From assembly GCF_025698545.1 (NCBI RefSeq), contig NC_068571.1, positions 35,001,733-35,065,732 on the forward strand: a stretch of DNA of 64,000 bases, written 5' to 3'. Below the pieces are notes generated by a model, which did not search any database, had not been told where the DNA came from, and saw nothing but the letters and a program-made list of their open reading frames with translations. This document shows, one piece after another, positions 1 through 12,101 of this stretch (its first letter is position 1; each line of letters opens with the position of its first letter). A program made the position numbers and the translations under genes. The stretch is from Gossypium raimondii. Its lineage: Eukaryota > Streptophyta > Magnoliopsida > Malvales > Malvaceae.

Positions 1-366
1 GTTACAGTGGAGCAGATTGAAGCTGATAATCCTATCTCCCTGAAGTTGTAGTGGAGCGGATTAAATAGATCTTATCTCTCTGAAGTTACAGTAGAGTGGA
101 TCGCGTCAGGTCTTATCTCCCTGAAGTTGCAGCGGAGCAGACTGAGTAAGTAGGTCTTATCCCCCTGAAGTTGCAATAGGGCAGATCGAAGATGACAATT
201 CTTACCCCCTGAAGTCACAGTGGGGCAGACTGAGGAAGCAAATCTTATCTTACTGAGGTTGCAGTGGAGAAGATTGAAGTCAATAATCCTACCTCCCTGA
301 GGTTGTACTGGAGCGGATTAAAGTAATAGATCTTATCTCTCTGAAGTTGCAGTAGAGCAGATCGCA
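1..366 (+). repeat. 44-bp tandem minisatellite in Gypsy 3' internal region
   Basis: At least eight diverged copies of a unit starting CTGAAGTTGCAGTGGAGCAG begin near 40, 80, 121, 165, 209, 253, 297 and 341. The spacing is 40-41 bp at first, then a regular 44 bp. Weaker copies follow near 438 and 481. The unit has no stable open frame. It lies directly upstream of a long LTR, so I read it as a noncoding 3' internal tract of a Gypsy-type element whose body lies outside the window. Confidence 0.8.
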
Positions 367-614
367 TTAAGTCTTGCCGACTAGAGATAGCAAATTTTGT
401 TCTTTTTAGAAGCTACAAGCTACAAATCCTATCTCCCCGACGTTGCGGTGGAATAGATCAAGACACCAATTCCTATACCTCTGAAGATGCAATAGGATGG
501 AATGAGGCTACCCGAAGAAAAAGAACACCAAGATCCAGCACGACAGGGTAAAATTGGTTATTTTAAAATCTTTGCTTCATTCCCGTTACACGATAATGAG
601 CAAAGAGTGGCAGC
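1..614 (+). mobile_element. 3' internal end of a Gypsy-type LTR retrotransposon
   Basis: This stretch holds the 44-bp minisatellite and then about 250 bp of unique sequence with no convincing protein. It ends in a weak purine tract (AAAGAGTGGCAGC, 602-614) just before the TG that opens the LTR. A polypurine tract at this position means the following LTR is the 3' LTR, so the element reads left to right and its coding part is off the left edge. The short open frame at 502-690 shows no known domain and runs into the LTR; I do not call it a gene. Confidence 0.55.
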
Positions 615-3414
615 TGTAATACCCATTTTTGCCCGGGTCCCCTTAGCATTTAAACCTAATTTTATAAATAAAAATAAAAACAAATTTTAAAATGTCCACA
701 GTCCATTACAGCAGGCCTAATAGGGCCAAAATCAGTCCAAAAAACAACCCAACTACAAAATAGCCCAAACCCGAATTTCCTAATACCCAATATCCCCAAC
801 CCAATCAGCCCAATCATCTAAAACCCACTAAGCCCAATACCAGCCCAATGACCCTAAACCCAATTTTCTAAACCCAAATCTAATGGCCCAATATAGCCTA
901 ACAAAAAGAGAGTCAGGAAACCCTAATGGCTGAGCCGCCACTGCCAAGCCACTCCTCACGCACGAGCCTCCGTACGCGCGCCCGCACACCTCCGTACGTG
1001 CCATATCTGCGAGCCTTCACGTCCGCTCCTCCGTACCTGCACACAACAAACAAGTAGCAAATAGAAAAAGAAAAAGAGAAAAAAACAAAATAGCAGAAAA
1101 AGAAAAGAAATAACAGAAATAGCAGAAGAGATTTTGGGGATTTTTTATTTATTTTCATTTTCTTTTCGAATCAGTTATATAAGGCCGATTCTAACACTGT
1201 AAAGAGATCCCTTTTTTTTTGACAGATTGAATACAAGATTAATACACATAGGGGAAGTTGTATCAAACAAATTCTAAGAAAGCAATAAAAAAAACAAATT
1301 CTTAAAGGTTATTTCGATTTCTTTTTCTTCGAATTTTTTTTTGCTAGTGATTCGATTTCCTTCTGTTCCTTCATTTTCTTATTTTGGGTGGTTCATTAAT
1401 CGTTAGTAAAGAGAGAAGTAATAAAAAAGGCACTTGGTGACCGGCTTTGTGCTCTCTCTATCGCAATCGGAGTCGTGCATGGGGTTCGGAAGGCCACTGT
1501 CTTTTGGCGTTGAAGCGGCGCAGAGAGGAGAGCATTCGGGCTCCTTTTTTTATTTTTCTTTTTTTTTTCTTTTCGTTTTGAAAAATGAAATAACGGCTAC
1601 CAGTCTAGGGTTTTATTTTTGGCCCTTACGTGACGCATGAAACGACGCCGTTTGGAGTCTGATCAGTGGCTCCAAAACGGCGCTGTATTGGCACTGACCC
1701 GATGACCCGACCAGCGTATGGCCAGATCCGCGCACTTTCTTGCAGGTAATATTTGCACCATCGGTCCTCCTGATTTGTTTCAGCGTTTTAATCCGATTTT
1801 CCTTTATTTGCTAAATTTTCCCCACATATTTTATTGTTGTTTCACTTTAGTCCTTCTCATGGCGCAGCGTTTCGAGGTGTTGGGATTATTTCCCCTTTTG
1901 ATCCCTCATGTTATTTGCACATGCCGTTTTGATCCTCAATTCTGCTTTTTTTTATTTTTTTTATTATTTCGAGTTTGATATAATTTTGTCTATATTTATG
2001 TAATTTAATATACTTGGTTTTTATTCATTTCAAATTTATTCTTCATTATTTTTGGATATTTGTTTAAAATTTGACATTATTTTATGTTAATATATATTTT
2101 AGCTTATCATCAATATTATTTTCATTTATAACATATTATTGTTTTAAAATTTATCACATCATTATTTAAATTTTTCATGTATTATTATCCAAACTTATTA
2201 TTTTATAATTTTATATAAATTTAATATTATTTATCCATAATTTATAATACACATATACATATGATATTATATTTATTCTCATGTATATAATTCCTTTCCA
2301 AGCTTGTTTTATTATAAATCATCCACTTCAACTCTTTTACATATTATCGTATACTATTATTTATTTTGAGTTTTGTATTTCATATGTATTATTTGTTCAT
2401 ATATTATTTTATATATATCAATATTTTGATTTTCTTCATACGTAGCATTTATTCAAAATTCACTTCGCATAGTATTTATTTTAAACTCCATTTTAATCTA
2501 TTTCAATTTTTTTACATAGTACTTATGTTAATATCTCTATATATGCCTTATTGATTCACAATTTCCATTCCTTTCATACCATTTATTTTTCTGGTAATTT
2601 AAAAGCTTATACACTTGGCTTGTGTTTGCATTAATTAGCTCGTTTTTTTATTTCAAATGTTGACATCGATATTGGTATATTGTATGATTGAGATTATTAT
2701 CGCCATGCTAGTTTGTATTTATTTATTATTCATGACTCATTAACGTGTGTTTTATTTTCAAATTATCACTTTTGCGTAATACGTTACCCTTCAATCGCGT
2801 TACATCCATTTAGGAAAATATTGAAATCGTTTATCCATAAGCTTTCAAATACTTGGTGTTCATGATCCTCGAGAGAATTGTGCCCTAACATACTGGGCTT
2901 CAATTTCTCCGATGAATCTAAATAAAAAGGTCATTCTCGAGAATTCGATACGTGGTGTCGTAACTCATTGGATATGACATATTGTTCTCTCGAGACGAGG
3001 AATTTTCTAATAAATGCAAATAAAGGCAATATTCGATATTTAGGATTTTGTGAAATAGAGCCCTAACTTACTGGGTTTTAATTTTCTCATTTGACCCAAA
3101 TAATCCGATATCCTTCTCAAAATACATAGGTTTTAAAAGTCAAAAAATAAAAGGATCGAGTTTTAAAATCTTTTCAAAATTTCGACATTAAGACATTAAA
3201 CAATCAATTCGGTACCAATTTTGGGCGTTACGAGGGTGCTAACCCTTCCTCGTGCATAACCGACTCCCGAACCTATTTTCTCAAGATTCGTAGACCTAAA
3301 ATCGTTTTCAAGGTGATCCGATCACACCTCATTAAAAGATCGGTGGCGACTCCCATTTCCATTTTAAAAAGTCGGTCCCCATTTTTTTTTCGAAATATAA
3401 AAATGGTTTCGACA
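615..3414 (+). mobile_element. Gypsy-type 3' LTR (about 2.8 kb)
   Basis: The LTR opens TGTAATACCC at 615 and closes GGTTTCGACA at 3414, the TG...CA ends of LTR elements. No primer-binding site follows, which again favours a 3' LTR. Inside are a TATA box (1176-1184), a palindromic AAACGACGCCGTTT near 1640 that is common in plant Gypsy LTRs, and a long T-rich tract from about 1780 to 2800. The next bases, AAAAG (3415-3419), would be the target duplication, but the other copy lies outside the window. There is no coding capacity. Confidence 0.65.
1176..1184 (+). promoter_or_regulatory. TATA box of the Gypsy LTR
   Basis: TATATAAGG sits about 560 bp into the LTR, after a purine-rich stretch, at the place expected for the U3/R boundary. 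It is the likely retroelement promoter and is unrelated to host genes. Confidence 0.45.
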
Positions 3415-3673
3415 AAAAGATTATAACCCATAACACTTTTGGAGAATTTTGTATTTACGTTTTGAGAGTTCTTTGTTTTCGAGTTTCAGGATTTAGTTTT
3501 TATCTCCATCTTTTATACTCTTCGTTCTTTTGACATTATAGTAAAATTATCTTTACTTGTGGTTTTTCATCCTCTTTGAAGGGGATTTTCCATGTGAAAT
3601 TTGTGTGTTCATTTTCTTAATTTCTTCCTCTATTTTTTATTTGTTCGTTACTTAACCAGGTCGATCCCTAACA
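3415..3673 (+). mobile_element. Copia 5' LTR, 3' part
   Basis: This is a T-rich stretch ending CCCTAACA, directly followed by a two-base spacer and a primer-binding site. It is therefore the end of a 5' LTR. Its left part has been cut by the Gypsy insertion. Confidence 0.5.
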
Positions 3674-3675
3674 AG

Positions 3676-3687
3676 TGGTATCGGAGC
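3676..3687 (+). other. Copia primer-binding site (tRNA-iMet type)
   Basis: TGGTATCGGAGC is one base away from TGGTATCAGAGC, the initiator-Met site typical of Ty1-copia elements. It lies 2 bp after the LTR end and 34 bp before the gag ATG at 3721. Confidence 0.75.
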
Positions 3688-3720
3688 TAGTTCAGTTTTC
3701 GTAAATCAACTCGTACAAAG

Positions 3721-4370
3721 ATGGCAAAAATAAGGTTTGACATTGAGAAGTTCGATGGTGTCACAAATTTCAATCTGTGGCAAGTTTGGATGATGGCAAT
3801 TCTAGTTCAGACCGGCCTAAAAAATATCATTATCGAGAAAAAGATTAAGAGCTTGATGAAAAGGGCCTGTTTGCAATCCAGTTGTGCCTTCTGAATAGAG
3901 TATTGTAGGAGGTATTGATGGAGAAAACCTCATCCGCCTTGTGGAAAAGGCTAGAAACTCTTTATGCCACTAAGTCTCTAGCTAACTGTTTAGTGTTGAA
4001 ACAACGTCTATTTATCTTTCGCATGAACAAATGTAAGCTTCTTAGAGATCACATTAGTCAATTTATTACTTTTTTGAATGATTTAAAAAATATTGAGGTT
4101 AATATTTACGATGAAGATCATGCTATGCTATTATTGTGCTTTTTACCCTCTTCATACAAGTCTTTCAGGGAAACCATGATTTATGGTAGAGACAAACTCT
4201 CTTTCGAGAATGTGAAGGGTCATTTGTTGAGTAAAGACAAACTCGACAATGAGTTTGGTTCGGATAGTAAGGCAGATAGGCAAGCTTCCGTTTTGATAGC
4301 ATCAAAGAACGAGACAAATGTGTCGCTATTGTAAGAAGTTAGGTAACGTTAAATCATATGGTTATAAACT
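3721..4370 (+). pseudogene. Copia gag fragment (UBN2 type), degenerate
   Basis: The frame opens at 3721 with a copia gag start (MAKIRFDIEKFDG, then NLWQ near residue 20). It is broken around 3870-3914 and resumes at 3915-4334 as a UBN2-type gag segment (LWKRLETLYATKS, and LLCFLPSSYKSF near the middle). A damaged zinc knuckle, CRYCKKLGNV at about 4320-4350, has lost its His and last Cys. No protease, integrase or RT follows; the element is truncated here. Confidence 0.75.
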
Positions 4371-5697
4371 CAATTTTCTCGTAAAGAACATACACTTGAC
4401 TTTCAAGGTATCATACAACGATCCTTACATCCAAATCTTATCCAAGTGTCACCTACATTGGGTCTTTCGATTGAAAAAAATGCAAGAATTACTTATCGAT
4501 GTTCAAGATTTATCGAATTTATCAAGATTTTCGAGAAAGCTCGTAAAAGATTCGAAATTGATTGAAAGATTGACAAGAACGTTATTTATTTCAAAATGCT
4601 AGGGTTCTATAGAATTAAAAATAAGAATTTTTACCAATCTTGGCACGTTAGAAATGAATTTTGACGGTGTTACGCTAAAACAATACCAAGAACGAATTGG
4701 ATAGGGTGGAATTCGGGTTCGATATTCAACAATAAATTTTCAGCAAAATAATATGAAAAAGAAAAGTGAGAGAATAAAAGAAAAAGATGGATTTAAAGAA
4801 GAGAGAAAATAAATTCTAAATAAGGTTGAAAAAGATAATCAAAATCCTATAGTGATTAGGAAAGGGACCAAATGGTAAAATTAAGTAAAATTTAGAGGGC
4901 TAATGTGGTAAATTACCCAATCTGCCTAAATTTAATAAAATAGGAAGGAAATTGGCATGGATAAAGCTTCAAACTAATGATTAGCCATTGGGTTATTTCC
5001 CATTTCTTATACTAATTTAGTTTTCATCCTTAATTGCAGAAAAATAAAAAGGAAATATGCAAAAAAAAATGTGACTTAAACTTTGTTTCTCTAAGGGTTT
5101 CACTAAGCTGTTAATCACTAATTTTAGGGCTCAATTTTTCATAACTTTATAAATTCTAACCCCTAATTTTTGAGTGTTACAATTAGATATTGATGCATTA
5201 ACATTATTATATTAATAGACCACACAAAGTGTTTTTTTTAGGATGGCTCTCATAACTGTGCTTAGCAGCCTAACATATGGGAGCTATGGTAATATCCCTT
5301 TCTAGTGTTTCTTTTCTTTTAAAATTGAGAAAGAATAGTGATGGCTACCCATCTGAAACTCAAACTAAATTTAATCCTTTTAACATCATATAAATTATAC
5401 ATTTAAATATGATAATTGCATTTACTCGAAATATATCAATTTTTTGGCAAGAGAAATATATCATATTTACTTTTGGAGTTCTGATACATTGAATTATTTT
5501 TATGTCATTATTGAAAAAAATATTTTTGTTTAATTTATATCTATACATTTAATATTTAATAATAATAAAACATTTAAAATAATAGATGTCTATGTATCAA
5601 ATAATAATATAAATAATATCTTAACTACATGGTATGTTTATTAAACTTTTTGTCAAACACTCGTTTAACATAGACTCAAATCGTATTATTTTTATTT
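4371..5697. other. Unresolved AT-rich intergenic DNA with one LTR-like terminus
   Basis: I see no gene. A GTGTTACA end at about 5171-5178 reads TGTAACACTC on the minus strand, the start of a common plant LTR. I could not find its partner end near 4370, nor a target duplication, so only one terminus is supported. Confidence 0.35.
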
Positions 5698-6180
5698 AGA
5701 CCTATTAATGGGTTAGGCTACCCGCTCAAGCCCAAAGGCCCGCACGAAATTTGGGAGAGTTTGGGCAAAAATGTTAGACTTGGAAAATGGGCTTGGACAA
5801 AAAAGTTAGGCCTGTTTAAAATATGGACCAGGCTCAAGCCCAGGCCGACCCGTTTTAAGTTTATAATACTTTATATCATGTAATTTTTATATATTATATA
5901 ATTTTTAACACATTATAAAAATAAACATATACTAAATATATAATACTATTCTAAAGTAAATATTAAAATAAAATAATAATAATTAAAAAATAATATAGGC
6001 GGACCTAAAATGGGTTTGGGTTAGTCTTTTGCAAATATGGACGGGTTTGAACAAAATTTTAGGCCCAAATTTCGAGCTAGACCAGACTTAAACAAGCATT
6101 AATATGTTAATATCATACTTAAACCCGACCCGAACCTGACGCAACCCAAACCCGATCCTACCTGATCCATGAGCACCTAT
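5698..6180. mobile_element. MITE, GGTGCTCATGG family, copy A
   Basis: The element starts AGACCTATTAATGGGTTAGG and ends in the complement of GGTGCTCATGG. Internal GGCCCA- and GGGCTTGGACAAAAAA-type blocks match the copy at 42403-43097 in the same order. It has no coding capacity. The ends are imperfect inverted repeats, so it is a non-autonomous DNA element; the superfamily (hAT or Mutator) is unsettled. Confidence 0.6.
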
Positions 6181-6198
6181 ACTTCCATCCTCATCTCA

Positions 6199-6244
<46 letters not shown>
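6199..6244 (+). repeat. (AAT)n microsatellite, about 15 units
   Basis: This is an uninterrupted AAT run just right of the MITE and about 850 bp upstream of the MYB start codon. It is a likely length-variable marker. Confidence 0.95.
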
Positions 6245-6852
6245 GATGCCTTCAAAATGTGCATATCCCTCCTTTTGTCAAATTTCTCCGTATAACCCAA
6301 TATATATATATATTAGAATTGTATTATATATCAAATCAAAAAGTAAGGAGTCTCTTCTACTTTTCCCTTTTTCCATCATCAAAACTTAAAATGTGTAATA
6401 AAGATGCACCACTTAAACACTTAGATAATTTATATATAGATTAATAAACATGTGCCAAGTGTGTATTAATTATTAATTTATTTTTCCATTATTTTGTCAC
6501 CCATTCCCATATTTATAGCTTCAATTACACGTGTGTGGGTTCATGCAATTTATAAAAGAAAAAACAAAAGGAAGATTATGTGAACTTGAAGCAAATATCT
6601 TGGCTTGGTAACAAAACAAAGCCTATAGATTCCTATATATTTTTTTTAATTTTTCTTTGTTATTTCCATTTTTCACTTTTCTCTATGATTCATTTATGAT
6701 GATTACCTTGTGAGTGAAGAAAAATGTAAAGTTAAAAAAAGAAAGACAAGATCATGGAGTCAAAGACAAGACGACCACTCTCTCTTCTTATCTTTTTCTC
6801 CATTTCTCTCCCTAAAGTCCCCTTCCAAACCGTTTTCTACTTAGACCCATCA

Positions 6853-6859
6853 ACCAACT
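6853..6859 (+). promoter_or_regulatory. Candidate secondary-wall MYB site (SMRE)
   Basis: ACCAACT fits the secondary-wall MYB-responsive consensus ACC(A/T)A(A/C)(T/C). It lies 110 bp upstream of the TATA box. Feedback by MYB46/83-class proteins is possible, but a 7-base match is weak evidence. Confidence 0.25.
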
Positions 6860-6968
6860 CTATCTCTCCTTATTTCTTCCCTATATTCTAAGCAAACCCC
6901 ACAACCATCACCATCATCATCACCACCAATATTTCCACTCCATGAAGCCTCCTCTTCTCTTTTCACTC

Positions 6969-6975
6969 TATAAAG
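6969..6975 (+). promoter_or_regulatory. TATA box of the MYB gene
   Basis: TATAAAG lies 129 bp upstream of the first ATG and follows a CT-rich patch (6776-6880), a common plant core-promoter arrangement. Transcription would start near 7000, giving a 5' UTR of roughly 100 nt. Confidence 0.55.
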
Positions 6976-7097
6976 TCTCCACTAATCTCTACCATCAAAC
7001 TAGTTAGGATCAAGAAATTAATCCACCCATCAACATTGTTATTCTCCTTGGATAGGATCCAAGGCCTAGCTTGCTCTTAAATTAGGAGATTGAATCC

Positions 7098-7426
7098 ATG
7101 ATGAGGAAGCCTGATCCATCCGTGAAGGTTAGCAGTGGAGGCAATACTAATACTAATACTAATACTAATACTAATAATGGTACTACTACAAATAAGCTTA
7201 GGAAAGGATTGTGGTCACCTGAGGAAGATGACAAGCTCATCAACTATATGTTAACCAATGGCCAGGGATGTTGGAGTGATGTAGCTAGAAATGCTGGCCT
7301 GCAAAGATGTGGGAAGAGCTGCCGCCTTCGTTGGATCAACTATTTGAGACCTGATCTCAAACGCGGAGCCTTTTCTCCCCAAGAAGAAGAGCTTATCGTC
7401 CATTTACATTCCATTCTTGGCAACAG
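7098..7426 (+). CDS. MYB46/MYB83: R2R3-MYB transcription factor (MYB46/MYB83 type), exon 1
   Basis: This is a nuclear transcription factor of the clade that switches on cellulose, xylan and lignin genes in fibres and vessels. Exon 1 codes for MMRKPDPS, then an Asn-Thr low-complexity run (about residues 18-26), the whole R2 repeat (starting [14 protein letters not shown]) and the first half of R3 up to ILGN. Arg is split by the intron (AG|G). R2 is not interrupted, so the usual first R2R3-MYB intron is absent. The start could be 7098 or 7101; Arabidopsis relatives begin MRKP or MMMRKP. The donor is GTCTGC at 7427. Joined to 9069-9741, the protein has 333 residues, normal for the family. Confidence in the family is high; MYB46 versus MYB83 is not settled. 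Confidence 0.95.
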
Positions 7427-9068
7427 GTCTGCTTCTTTGTCTTTCATGCATGCTTATTTCTATATTTTTATGTGCGTGTGTTATTCCACCGTAACTTTAA
7501 TAACATTTTCCCTCTCCTTGCTTCATTTTCTTGGGTCTCGGCTCATGGTCATAGGACTACAAGAACATTTCTATGAATAAAATCATGGAAGTGAAAGACC
7601 AAAGGAAGAATTTTTAATCTGTTTTTTCTTTTTGTTTTTCAAACCTAAAATTTTATGCAAAACTCTCAATTATGATCACCTAAAATAGTTGTAGTATATT
7701 ATTATATGTTAAACCAGAAAAAAAAAATTGTTCTATCCATATATACCTAATTTTACGTTTGAATACAAAACACTCGTTCCAATGCTTCCTAATTCCAAGC
7801 TCTATTCTGTTTTCTAGGTTATTTACTGCTATGATATTCTAGCTAGGTGTAGCACACTTTACGTGCATTTTAATGGTGAGCAATGATAAATAGGTAGTTA
7901 GAAATATTCTAATTGCTTTCTTCATGAGGTGAGCCTTAACTTCTACATTCTTTATCATTTCATTGACAAAATAGGCATATGACCTTAGTATTCTACTTAA
8001 ATGATTACATTGATCTCAATCCCTAATTAGAGTGAAAAGAAAATAGAGCAATACTTTTTGCCTCTATCACGTGTATGTAGTCTTGAAAGGGATGCCTCCA
8101 CAGTTAAAACTTGAACTTTCATATCGGATGCCTTGGATATATAGTTGGATTAAAATTATGAGATGAAAAAAGTGAAGTTTTTTGGGATCGGAAAAGGCTA
8201 ACCCTCTTTGTGTGGTCTAGGAATATACTATATCTACGATTCAAATTCCAACTTATTAGTCATTCTCTTATGACTAAGTTGCAAAAATTGAGAAAAAAAA
8301 CAAACAAATAAACCAAAACATAAAAGGCTAATTGAAAAGCTGATGTGGAAAGAGAATTTTAGAGTGATTTCAGGAGAGAAACATCAATCAAGATCTCTCC
8401 TTGTTTGTTTGCTTTGCACATGCAAAGCATAAAGCCTCGAGTCAATGGGGTTTTTAGAGTAGGTGGTGGAGAGAGAAGCAAAAGCAAGTATCAATTATTA
8501 AAGTGTGAGGACAAAGTAACAATATGTACCCACGAATAAGCCATGTTAGTTAATTTTGAGTAGTTGGATTTTCTTTTTCTTTCATGTTTATGGAGATATA
8601 ATGAATTAAGTTGAAAGGAACATAAGCTAGAGTGAATTTAGCCCATCAAGGTTCTATTTTTCTTTTAAATATATGGTGAGTGAACTAGTTATAAAGACTT
8701 TGTTGACATCAAATTCAAGTTTAAACTTGGACTGCCCCTTCCCTTACCCCTTGATAATTGTTCATTTCTTCTCTCCTTCTTTATTCTAAATTTTTAGGGG
8801 AGAAAAGATATTAAACGAAAATCCCCACTAAACCTTTGTGTTGAAGATACTCAAACTAACATTTATTTAGTACATTTTCGCTTGCATGCAAGTTGCAAGG
8901 CCTATATCATTGCCATTAGATGTGACTGCTTTGTAAAGTCGTTGCTTGGCATGGAAAATGATATTGAAATTTTTATATTTTGTTTGCTTCTGTCGACCGT
9001 ATAACATATATATACAGATGAAAAGTACTTAACTGACTCTTTCCATTCATGGTTTGAAACCCTCAAAG
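7427..9068 (+). other. MYB intron (1642 bp)
   Basis: The intron runs from the GT donor at 7427 to the AG acceptor at 9067-9068. The split codon rejoins in frame and restores the R3 core [11 protein letters not shown]. It is AT-rich with no recognisable element or ORF. At 1.6 kb it is longer than I would expect for this clade. Confidence 0.9.
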
Positions 9069-9741
9069 GTGGTCTCAAATAGCGGCTCGTCTACCTGGCC
9101 GTACAGACAATGAAATAAAGAACTTTTGGAATTCAACAATAAAGAAAAGGCTAAAGAATTTATCATCCACTCCCTCACCAAAGGTTAGTAATTCATCGAC
9201 GTCGGAGCCTAATAACGATGCCATGCAAGGGCTCATGTCAATGCAAGAACAAGGCATTTTGCCTATGTACATGGACTTACCATCAGCATCGTCCAATTCT
9301 TCCTTGCAATCCATGGTCCTGAATCACACCGGCAACTCATTACTGATGCTCGAGCATGACCTAAACGTGTTCGGGGCGTCCGGATACTTCGATCCAGCCT
9401 CATGTGTGACACAGGTTGGGGTAAATGGAGAGAGCTTTTACGGTGAAAACGAGATGTTGGGTAGTGTTGAGAATGGGGCAGAAAGGGAACTATATGTCCC
9501 TCCTTTAGAAAGCATTGGAGAAAACCTTAAAACTGAAAATACGACAGTTGATGTTTGGAACATCAACAACAACCATTTCAATATCATAAACAGTAAAAAC
9601 AACAATAGCAAATCAGACAACATAGGCAATGCGGCTGTTGGGAATTTTTGGATAGGTGAAGAGCTAAAAGTTGGAGAATGGGACTTGGAGAATTTGATGA
9701 AAGATGTTTCTTCCTTTCCTTTTCTTGATTTCCAGAGCTGA
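9069..9741 (+). CDS. MYB46/MYB83: R2R3-MYB transcription factor (MYB46/MYB83 type), exon 2
   Basis: This exon holds the second half of R3 ([20 protein letters not shown], then NSTIKKRLK) and the activation region. The tail has features of both Arabidopsis paralogues: an MSMQEQG segment and ELYVPPLES resemble MYB46, while the closing WDLENL and SSFPFLDFQ resemble MYB83. An Asn-rich stretch lies near the middle (about 9555-9620). The stop TGA is at 9739-9741. No frameshift or stop interrupts the exon, so the gene appears functional. There is no neighbour within 1.8 kb downstream; the next feature is a hAT transposon. Confidence 0.95.
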
Positions 9742-9830
9742 ATATATAAAATCCTTTCCTTTTCTAGTCACCCCTTTTCAAACCTTACTCTACTCTCTTT
9801 GATCATCAACACTTGAAAAATATAAATACG

Positions 9831-9857
9831 TATATATATATATATATATATATATAT
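9831..9857 (+). repeat. (TA)n microsatellite in MYB 3' UTR region
   Basis: This is an alternating TA run about 90 bp after the stop codon, probably inside the transcript. Confidence 0.9.
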
Positions 9858-10186
9858 CCTATTCATATATAGTAAAAAAAAAACAACCATTTGGATAAGT
9901 TGTAGGGAATTGGTGAGTTCGGAATAAAGGTGGGGATTTGGGACCATGAAAATCTTTTGTAAGTAAATATGTTTCATATGGAGCGGCAAAAGGGTGCTTT
10001 GATTGACTGATGAAGAAGCATCTGAGTACATGAAAATGAAATAATTAATTACGCAATGTGAATATAGTTATGTAAACAAGGTTAGAAAGGAACATCTCAA
10101 GGAATATATATAAGATTGAGATCGATGTACAAAGCAATGTCAAATGAAGAGAAATAATAATGTTGTATTATTGTTGCATTTTGATA

Positions 10187-10196
10187 AATAAATAAA
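10187..10196 (+). terminator. Candidate polyadenylation signal for MYB
   Basis: Two overlapping AATAAA motifs occur about 450 bp after the stop codon, the best such cluster downstream. Plant signals are loose, so this is tentative. Confidence 0.3.
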
Positions 10197-11597
10197 AAAA
10201 AGTAAAAGAAAATCTTGATCTCAAAATCTATAAGTACATTAGATATATGATATTTATCATTATTAGATATTAGTTGTAGTCTTTGTCTTGGAAAGGAAGC
10301 ATTAGATATAACGTAATGAAAAATGTTTTATAATTATTGGTTTTATATAATTAGGCTAAAGGTTAAGATGTCCACTTAGCTTGTACAATAAATATCCCAT
10401 CGGCTTTAAATGTTAATTTTGGTCATTGATTTCCATTATTTCATTTGATAATTAGTCTCCATGGTTTGTCTTGTAGCTTGCTGTAGGAAGAGTAATTATA
10501 AGCTCGATGACCATTTTCTTTGATTTTCTTGGGCATTGACAATATTTGTGGAGGAGAAAATAAAGTGAGCATGCCAGTTGGCAACCAAACATGATTGGTA
10601 ATAATTTTCATAATACTTAATTAATTAAATACATTATAAATTGGTAATTTAATTTGATTGGTCTAATTAAGCTGTTACTAAATCCAAATTTTCAAAATTA
10701 ATATTTACTATTAATTTCTTATTCATAAAAAAGCAAAAAGGAAAAGGCTTGATGAATTGTCAAGTGAAATGACGGCATGGTATGGAGAATTGAAAGCACT
10801 GCTATTCTAAATCATTTCCTTTAGGATTTTAACGTTCCCATAACAAACTCGTGAATGCTTGTAATTATTATAGAAATTTAATTTGGAGAATTAAGTAATG
10901 GGATGGTTGTTTCTTTCTAAAGATATTATGGTGAGTGACTATTGATGATTACCTCTATATTTAATGTAACTGAATGGAAAGAGAAGGGGATGGCCATTGG
11001 CCGAGCACTTATTTTTCAATTTTTCATGTTTTGCCGACACCCAAGGGTAGGGTTTATGGATTCAACTCGATTGGTTTACACTTCTATAAGTCTGTTTTCA
11101 TCATATAATTAACACCTTTTCCTTCCCTACATTCTAATATAACATGTTTTATACCTTATTTTAAGCATTTAATTTTATAATTAATTTTTTCATAATTAAT
11201 AGAATTAGTTTAAAATATAATAATTTTTAAATCATAATTACAAAAATTGTACTATATTCAATGTATAAGAGAGTTTTACTTCATATAATTAATACAAATC
11301 AATAATATTCAGTTAGTAACTAATTAACATATATCTATTATTTTGATCATTCAAATATAGTGTTGGACCCCATGTGGACTATTGGTCATGTGTTCACCTT
11401 CCGCAAGAATTAACTAGATTCAAATCATAGGAGTACCACTTGTTGTGTCGTGTGTTGACAATGATTTGCTTCTACCAATGATGTGTGAATTGTACGGAAA
11501 GAAAAAGCAATAGCATACATATATTCAAAAGTTATATGGTATATCTAAAAAAACAAGTTCATGAACCAATGAATCGTTAAATTTGCCGAAAAGTGTT
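10197..11597. other. Intergenic DNA
   Basis: About 1.4 kb of AT-rich sequence between the MYB gene and the hAT element. I see no gene, repeat end or RNA in it. Confidence 0.6.
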
Positions 11598-11605
11598 GAC
11601 GGTCG
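11598..11605 (+). repeat. hAT target-site duplication, left
   Basis: GACGGTCG; the partner at 17916-17923 is GACGGTCT (7 of 8 identical). Confidence 0.85.
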
Positions 11606-12101
11606 CAGGGCGAATCTGGGAGGCTAGTAAGGGCCCCAACCCCCCCCCTAAAATTATAAAAACATATAATTGGTATTTAATCCCTTAAGTTTTGAAAAGT
11701 TTGGCCCCTTTTCAAATTTGAATAGTCAAAAATATTTCGTTTCTTTTTTTTGGCTCCATATCACATATGTTAACTTTTAACTTTAAATATTTATATAATG
11801 TACTACAACTTTCTTTTTTTGGATGGTAGTTGGTCACTTTTTAATTTAACATTAAATATAAATTTAGGTAAAATTCACTATGTTAACTAGTGAAAAAGAA
11901 GTCTATTTTATTGTTGCTATTAATGACTACCGTTATCAATACCAGTCCTTCAAACGCGGCATCAAGTTCATCTTCTAAGGGTTTTTTTTCATCTCTTCTT
12001 ACAATTTTACAATTTTACAATTTTTTTATTGTGCTTTAAATTTTATATTTTAATTTTATTTTATAGTTATTAATTTCTTTATCTTTTAAGATATTATAGT
12101 T

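Noticed and set aside
1..366. Regular repeats that might suggest a CRISPR array
   Set aside because: The units are contiguous with no unique spacers, and the sequence is plant nuclear DNA; it is a minisatellite.
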